From positions 434,001 through 498,000 of the forward strand of contig NZ_PISP01000002.1 in NCBI RefSeq assembly GCF_002834295.1: a DNA stretch of 64,000 nt, in the 5' to 3' direction. This document shows positions 59,396-64,000 of this stretch, one piece after another (positions within the stretch are counted from its first letter, which is position 1; the number at the start of each line of letters is the position of its first letter). The notes beneath the pieces were generated by a model, which saw only the letters and a list, made by a program, of their open reading frames with translations, did not search any database and had not been told where the DNA came from. This DNA comes from Rhodohalobacter barkolensis (GTDB lineage: Bacteria; Bacteroidota; Rhodothermia; Balneolales; Balneolaceae). Both the position numbers and the translations under genes were made by a program.

Positions 59396-59470
59396 TAGAT
59401 TGTATCTCATCTTGCCTTGAATCTCAGAACCTTTATTTTTAAAAGTGAAACAAAAATTAAACTGAATAAT

Positions 59471-60748
59471 ATGCTCAATAACTTTACAAAATTAATTGCA
59501 GTTACAGTTACTTCAGCTTTACTCATGGGCTGTGCTTCTCTTTCTGCACAAACAGATCGGGATGATTATAGAGAACAGGCTATTGAAATTCTGGAAAGTG
59601 TTCCGCTTTTTGATGGCCATAATGATGCTCCTCTTCAATATCGGAACCGTGCGGGTTACAAGTTTAGTGAACTCGACTTCTACGATACGACTCACCTTGA
59701 ACGGTCTATGCACACTGATATTGAACGCCTGAGAGAAGGACGAGTTGGCGCTCAGTGGTGGTCGGTATATGTTTCAGCCAATCTCCCTGAACCGGAAGCT
59801 GTAAAACAAACGATGGAGCAGGTCGAATTTGTACATCGGATGGCTCAGCAATATCCTGACGTATTTGAAATTGCCCATACCGCTGATGATGTGGAACGAA
59901 TCTTTGCTGAAGGTAAAATCGCTTCCCTGATGGGAATGGAAGGAGGTCACTCCATTAATAATTCTCTTGGAGTGCTTCGAATGTTTCATGAGCTGGGTGT
60001 ACGATATATGACTCTGACCCACGGCCGAACACTCGATTGGGCAGATGCTGCCGGTGATGAGCCGAAGCATGACGGACTGAGTGCTTTTGGCGAAGAGGTT
60101 GTTCGGGAAATGAACAGACTGGGTATGGCCGTTGACCTTTCACACGTCACACCTGCAACTATGAAAGATGCCATCCGCGTATCTGAAGCACCTGTTATGT
60201 TTTCTCATTCCAACGCACGAGCGATTTCAAACCATCCGAGAAATGTACCCGATGATGTTTTACAGCTATTGCCTCAGAAAGATGGTTTGGTGATGGTAAC
60301 GTTTGTGGAGTCATTTACATCCGAGGAGTTACGTCAATGGTATGCCGAAAGAAGCGGGTACATGGCGAAATTGGAATCACTTTATCCCGGTCAACCCGAT
60401 ATCATCGAGGAAAAGATGGATGAATGGACAGACGAGAATGAGATGCCAAAATCTACTCTGGAGCAGGTAGCAGATCATATTGATCATATTCGCGACCAGG
60501 TTGGTGTAGATCACATTGGAATAGGTGGAGATTACGACGGTATATCTTCACTTCCAACCGGACTGGATGATGTTTCAACTTATCCGAATCTGTTTGCAGA
60601 ACTGCTCAAAAGAGGATACAGTGAAGAAGATCTGCGTAAAATTGCAGGTGAAAATATGCTTCGTGTGATGCGCGGAGTTGAGGAAACAGCTGAAAGATTA
60701 CAAAATGTAAGAGGTCCATCAGAAGCTCTGATTACCGATTTTGATTGA
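59471..60748 (+). CDS. Membrane dipeptidase, M19 family, predicted lipoprotein
   Basis: 425 residues from ATG 59471, chosen because it gives signal peptide and lipobox LLMGC (C21); an upstream TTG at 59417 would bury it. Zinc-site motifs in order: FDGHNDAPLQYRNR (H50, D52), MGMEGGHSI with the bridging glutamate, RYMTLTHGRTLDWADAA, VDLSHVTPATMKDA, FSHSNARAISNHPRN and the C-terminal GIGGDYDGISSLPTGL. M19 enzymes hydrolyse dipeptides, including those with a C-terminal D-residue, and some cleave beta-lactams. Followed by a terminator. Confidence 0.92.
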   Translation: MLNNFTKLIAVTVTSALLMGCASLSAQTDRDDYREQAIEILESVPLFDGHNDAPLQYRNRAGYKFSELDFYDTTHLERSMHTDIERLREGRVGAQWWSVYVSANLPEPEAVKQTMEQVEFVHRMAQQYPDVFEIAHTADDVERIFAEGKIASLMGMEGGHSINNSLGVLRMFHELGVRYMTLTHGRTLDWADAAGDEPKHDGLSAFGEEVVREMNRLGMAVDLSHVTPATMKDAIRVSEAPVMFSHSNARAISNHPRNVPDDVLQLLPQKDGLVMVTFVESFTSEELRQWYAERSGYMAKLESLYPGQPDIIEEKMDEWTDENEMPKSTLEQVADHIDHIRDQVGVDHIGIGGDYDGISSLPTGLDDVSTYPNLFAELLKRGYSEEDLRKIAGENMLRVMRGVEETAERLQNVRGPSEALITDFD

Positions 60749-60782
60749 TTCTAATCTTTCATCCAATGTTTTATTTATAGAG

Positions 60783-60811
60783 AAGGCGAGCTTAAAGAGC
60801 TCGCCTTTTTA
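60783..60811. terminator. Terminator between the dipeptidase and dienelactone hydrolase genes
   Basis: AAGGCGAGCT (60783-60792) pairs perfectly with AGCTCGCCTT (60798-60807) around a five-base loop, followed by TTTT. It lies 34 bases past the dipeptidase stop and 47 bases from the convergent gene's stop. Confidence 0.88.
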
Positions 60812-60857
60812 TATTAAGCTGGTTGTATAATTGTCGGTGGCACTTGAGCAGGAAAAA

Positions 60858-61655
60858 TCAAAGATCACTCAAAATATCCCGTATCCACTCCCATGAACTG
60901 TCGCGTGCGGTTTTGTTTGCCCTTTCGGCATCAGGGGCATCGCCTGTTCTCATATATCCGTGTCCGGCGCCCTCATAGATGTTATAGATATACGTTTTAT
61001 CATGCTTCTCCATCAGTTCAGAGGTTTCCGGTATGGTAGAATTGATGCGCTGATCGTCACCGCCGTAAAATCCATAAACAGGGCTGGAAATGTTCCGGAT
61101 ACGATCTTCATCGGTTGTAGCACTTCCGTAAAAGACGAGAGCTGCAGATAATCCATCAGCATTTGTGGCATACCGAAAACTTTGCGATCCTCCCCAGCAA
61201 AATCCCGCCACAACAACTTCACCGGTAGCAGCTGGTAAATCGGTAACATAATTTTGAACAGCCATCAGATCCTGGGTAATCCGTTGCGGTTCGAGCTGGT
61301 AGAGAGCGTCCCGGGCGGCATCACTTGACTCAAAATCCCGTGTTCGCTGGTAATTCTCATCAAACTGAGATAGCAGATCCGGTGCAATTGCAATATATCC
61401 TTCGGCCGCAAGCTGATCGGCAAAACTTCGTACCCAATCGGTTAGTCCTCGATTTTCGTGAATTACTATAACGGCCATTGCATTTTCTGAAACTTCGGGA
61501 TAGACCACAAAACTGTGAATGGTACGGTCGCCATCTTTCACCTCCACCCACTCCTGATGGCGGGGAGAGTCTTCAAGCTGCTGCAGGGCGAAATCCTGAG
61601 CAGATACGGTTTGACTGACGAATAGGAGGGACAGTGTGAGTATCAAATATTTCAT
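60858..61655 (-). CDS. Dienelactone hydrolase family protein, secreted
   Basis: 265 residues from ATG 61655, which begins a signal peptide (YLILTLSLLFVSQTVSA, then QDF); an upstream TTG frame to 61694 is not used. Alpha/beta hydrolase text: VIVIHENRGLTDWVRSFADQ, LAAEGYIAIAPDLLS, the nucleophile elbow GFCWGGSQSF (cysteine in place of serine, normal for this family), GFYGGDDQRI (acid) and EGAGHGYMRTGD (histidine). Related enzymes open lactones or act as esterases; export suggests an extracellular substrate. It is convergent with the dipeptidase gene. Confidence 0.9.
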   Translation of the reverse strand: MKYLILTLSLLFVSQTVSAQDFALQQLEDSPRHQEWVEVKDGDRTIHSFVVYPEVSENAMAVIVIHENRGLTDWVRSFADQLAAEGYIAIAPDLLSQFDENYQRTRDFESSDAARDALYQLEPQRITQDLMAVQNYVTDLPAATGEVVVAGFCWGGSQSFRYATNADGLSAALVFYGSATTDEDRIRNISSPVYGFYGGDDQRINSTIPETSELMEKHDKTYIYNIYEGAGHGYMRTGDAPDAERANKTARDSSWEWIRDILSDL

Positions 61656-61723
61656 GTACTTGTAATTGGTTGTAGAGTATATGTTTAAAGCCACAAACCG
61701 GTGATATCGTTCAGATATACCTG

Positions 61724-61806
61724 CCGGCCATGAATGAGCGGCCTGTCTTCCAAAGCTTCAGCGCAGGCAGGCTCGTATATAGAGCCCATAAGGGGCTCAA
61801 GTTTTG
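61724..61806 (+). repeat. Repeat copy A with a GAGCCC/GGGCTC palindrome
   Basis: CGGCCATGAATGAGCGGCC is followed 30 bases later by CGTATATAGAGCCCATAAGGGGCTCA and TTTTGA. GAGCCC-ATAAG-GGGCTC is a hairpin (61782-61798). A related copy B lies at 61921. The 293-base gap is otherwise non-coding. Confidence 0.55.
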
Positions 61807-61862
61807 ATTGATAGTGAGCGTCGAATCGATGTTAGGTGAAAGGGAAAGTTTCAATTTAGAAT

Positions 61863-61911
61863 GCAGAATCACTCTGCGAAAATCTGCGAGGTAATCTGCG
61901 AAACTCAGCGA
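61863..61911 (+). repeat. Tandem TCTGCGA heptamers
   Basis: TCTGCGA occurs at 61873, 61883 and 61895, with the variant CTCAGCGA at 61904, at 9-12 base spacing. GCAGA-ATCAC-TCTGC (61863-61877) makes a hairpin with the first copy. The unequal spacing excludes CRISPR. Confidence 0.55.
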
Positions 61912-61920
61912 GAACGTTTC

Positions 61921-61974
61921 CGACCATGAATGACCGGCTTGTATGTAGAGCCTATTCCGAGCTCATTTTGACCT
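61921..61974 (+). repeat. Repeat copy B, related to copy A
   Basis: CGACCATGAATGACCGGCTTG, then TATGTAGAGCCTATTCCGAGCTCATTTTGA, resembles copy A (CCATGAATGA, CCGGC, TAGAGCC, GCTCA, TTTTGA in the same order) but lacks about 25 bases from its middle. It ends just before the DUF5916 gene's stop. Confidence 0.5.
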
Positions 61975-61987
61975 GTGATTTTGAACA

Positions 61988-64000
61988 TCAAATCATGATC
62001 AAGTAAGTCAATTTAACGATTCCTGCACGACTGTTTAGGATGAAGTCTTTTCGCGGACCGAAGAGATCTTCGTTATCGCCGGTGATGTGATAATTTGTAT
62101 TAAATACGAGAAAAAGGTCACTTCCGGGTCTGTGAATCCAGTTGATTCGTAGATTTGACTGTAGATTTCTGGAGAAGTTGTCGTATTGAATCAGGGCTTT
62201 GGCAAACAGCTTTCTGCTGATGGCACCGAGTAACGATGACCGGATGGTTGTGGCTTCAAAATCTCCATTTTCAAACGGGAGCCTTATGATGGTGTGATTC
62301 ACTCCGCCCTCAATATGAAAGTGCTTTGACTGGCGAAATCCGAAATCGACACCAAAATCGGTACGGTTACCGTCATAAAACTGACCGGTGGAAAAATCGA
62401 ACGATCCGAATACATTTCGTGCTTCATCCGTTCTTCCCTTTGCAGATAGCGTATGGAATGTATAGTCGCCGGCGGGAATGATTGCATCGGGACGAAGTGT
62501 GAAGTTGTTGATCAGTCTTTCAAAAAGTCGTTCATATTCTACTTCAAAAGATTGGCGGTTCCCCAACTCGGATCGAATGGATGCCGAAAATTCCGTGGTT
62601 TGCAGTGTACCGTCCTGTCCTTCAAAGTAGTCGTACGAAGTTCTGAAGTAGAGTTTTCGAATGGAACTAAAATCTACATTGGGTTTATAACCGGCGTTTG
62701 CAGAGTATTGACGAAAATCCAGGCGACGAACAAAACCCAACTCCGGACGGAAGTTTTGACCCACAGAGGTAAATGATGAGCCTCCTTCAAAGATATCGTT
62801 TTCAAGCTGGATTGAAATATTCCCTGCCGCATCATTCAGCAGACTGTTGTCATCCCAAACGTTGGTATACCAGGCATCAAACTGACTGGAACTCCAAAAG
62901 CGGTATCGGGTGTCGAACCCAAGAACACGGTTGTAACCATCGGGCTGCTCTACATTCGTGAATATCGTACCCACGGTTGCGCGAGGAAAAACATTAGCCT
63001 GAAATCGGGCCACCGAATTGTTGGTAGAATTCACTCCAAACAGATCTCCCATGCCGTCACCGGTTTCAATATTCATCAAACCGATGGAGTAGCGTCCGGT
63101 CTGTCCTGTTACCCGTGCTCCGGTCAGAATCTGATCGGTTAGACCGATATTCCGCGAAAAGAAGGTTTGTGTGGAGCGGGTATTCCCGTGCTCAAAAAGT
63201 CCGGCGCGCTCCAGAAAGAATTCACGTTTTTCAGGAAAAAAAAGATTGAAACGGGTCAGATTTAGCTGAACATTATCTGCTTCAACTTGAGCAAAATCGG
63301 TGTTAACGGTAAGGTCTAATGTCATGTTGGAGGAGATGCTGTATTTCAGGTCTCCGCCAAAATCGTAATTGTAGTCAATATCGGTCGTCTCGTTTTGCAG
63401 ATCGGGTCGAACCTCCTGCGCACCGGAAATCAGGTATGGTTTAATCTCAATATTTTTTCCACGATTAATTCCTTTCAAGCCTTTCAGCCGACCATATTGT
63501 GAGGCTGCGGCCAGAACACCGAAACTCCCTCCATACTCCATTCCGATAGCCGGCCAGAGAACGCGCTCGTTCTTTCGGTTGATCATCCGGGAGACCATCA
63601 GGCCAAACTCCAGCTCTTCACCCTCTGGGAATCGGAGTTGACGAAACGGGATGGCTACTTCCAGCGTCCATCCTTCATCATCAATAACGGTTTCACTTCG
63701 GAATACGGCATCCCATGAAAAACTGTCGTAGTTGAGTACTTCATCCGTGACGAGAGCATCATCCTGTGTTCCCAAAGCGTTCATTTCAAAAAGGTAGGCG
63801 TTCCGTCCGTCAAGATAGGTATCGATACCAATGTAGGCATGGTCGTCTCGATTATTGCGCCCACCGCGCTCCAGGTTTTTGGCACGGATCAGTTCCGGAT
63901 TGTCATCATAAAATCGAAAGGCGAAGTAGAGGTTATCGCGATCGTAGGCGATTCGAACTTCGGTGTCCTCAGTTGCCGGTGCACCATCCTCCGGCCAAAC
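61988..64000 (-). CDS. DUF5916 outer-membrane protein with N-terminal CBM9-like domain (5' end cut off by the window)
   Basis: 670 residues are visible and the frame is open to the window edge, so the start lies outside. The N-terminal part is a CBM9/DOMON-like domain: DTEVRIAYDRDNLYFAFRFYD, HAYIGIDTYLDGRNAYLFEMN and EGWTLEVAIPFRQLRFPEGE. From about residue 150 on it is an outer-membrane beta-barrel of DUF5916 type (PEKREFFLERAGLFEHG, TQTFFSRNIGL, GARVTGQTGRYSIGLMN), with alternating strands to the end. Function is unknown; carbohydrate or metabolite binding at the surface is suggested by CBM9 only. Confidence 0.88.
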   Translation of the reverse strand, partial: VWPEDGAPATEDTEVRIAYDRDNLYFAFRFYDDNPELIRAKNLERGGRNNRDDHAYIGIDTYLDGRNAYLFEMNALGTQDDALVTDEVLNYDSFSWDAVFRSETVIDDEGWTLEVAIPFRQLRFPEGEELEFGLMVSRMINRKNERVLWPAIGMEYGGSFGVLAAASQYGRLKGLKGINRGKNIEIKPYLISGAQEVRPDLQNETTDIDYNYDFGGDLKYSISSNMTLDLTVNTDFAQVEADNVQLNLTRFNLFFPEKREFFLERAGLFEHGNTRSTQTFFSRNIGLTDQILTGARVTGQTGRYSIGLMNIETGDGMGDLFGVNSTNNSVARFQANVFPRATVGTIFTNVEQPDGYNRVLGFDTRYRFWSSSQFDAWYTNVWDDNSLLNDAAGNISIQLENDIFEGGSSFTSVGQNFRPELGFVRRLDFRQYSANAGYKPNVDFSSIRKLYFRTSYDYFEGQDGTLQTTEFSASIRSELGNRQSFEVEYERLFERLINNFTLRPDAIIPAGDYTFHTLSAKGRTDEARNVFGSFDFSTGQFYDGNRTDFGVDFGFRQSKHFHIEGGVNHTIIRLPFENGDFEATTIRSSLLGAISRKLFAKALIQYDNFSRNLQSNLRINWIHRPGSDLFLVFNTNYHITGDNEDLFGPRKDFILNSRAGIVKLTYLIMI

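Noticed and set aside
61863-61911. TCTGCGA heptamers as a CRISPR or VNTR
   Set aside because: Spacing of 9-12 bases is too short and uneven for CRISPR, and only three to four copies exist.

Overview
This 64 kb stretch looks like a chromosomal segment from the Bacteroidota/Balneolota lineage, most plausibly a member of the Balneolaceae, although no rRNA gene is present to prove it. The evidence is a PorX-type response regulator fused to a PglZ domain, gldC, many lipoproteins with relaxed lipoboxes, DUF4199 and DUF2007 proteins, a CBM9/DUF5916 outer-membrane protein, a BatA-type von Willebrand protein, frequent TTG/GTG starts and weak Shine-Dalgarno signals. Base composition leans to A+T and appears even. 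No tRNA, rRNA, prophage or CRISPR array was seen. Most of the window is densely packed housekeeping DNA.

Layout. 1-5.7 kb: the start of an amidohydrolase lipoprotein, a NYN/OST-HTH protein, a 56-residue DUF1508 gene, an alpha/beta hydrolase divergent from a ComEA-like protein, then porX-tsaE-unknown. 5.7-10 kb: thiamine diphosphokinase translationally coupled to a sodium symporter, divergent from nrnA and a lipid-anchored HtrA protease. 10.1-16.9 kb: a long co-directional run (rluD, gldC, accA, thioesterase, DUF2085, DUF4199, CPBP protease, DUF2007, cdsA, epimerase) centred on envelope and lipid synthesis. 16.9-24.4 kb: a beta-propeller lipoprotein, BatA/vWA protein, hflX and a CBS protein. 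24.5-34.5 kb: a giant TPR protein with aroA, then hsp20-dnaK, tsaD, an isocitrate dehydrogenase-like gene, a phosphodiesterase and gatC. 34.6-42.9 kb: surface-polysaccharide genes (YfhO-type membrane protein, TupA-like ATP-grasp, two GT2 glycosyltransferases, a flippase) interrupted by a higBA toxin-antitoxin locus. 43-54.2 kb: a secreted protein/FecR pair, a BaiN-type flavoprotein, PhoH, an rRNA methyltransferase, an ALDH7 dehydrogenase, a Ser/Thr kinase with TPR repeats, DoxX and a PH-domain protein. 54.2-55.3 kb: a repeat island around a broken HUH transposase. 55.3-64 kb: WbqC, an ABC-F ATPase, a propeller lipoprotein, an M19 dipeptidase, a dienelactone hydrolase and a DUF5916 outer-membrane protein running off the end.

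The accessory signals are concentrated in two places. The higB toxin carries a single in-frame TGA with conserved coding on both sides, while higA and a candidate operator are intact. At 54.2-55.3 kb an IS200/RAYT-like transposase is frameshifted by one extra copy of a CATAT pentamer and is flanked by two near-identical composite palindromic repeats, with further REP-like hairpins, one touching its stop codon. Structured non-coding DNA also occurs at 50.3 kb (a three-stem element), 46.3 kb and 61.7-62.0 kb. I did not find a clearly new defence or biosynthetic system; the REP/transposase island, the secreted FecR pair and the cysteine-rich propeller lipoprotein are the best candidates for new biology.
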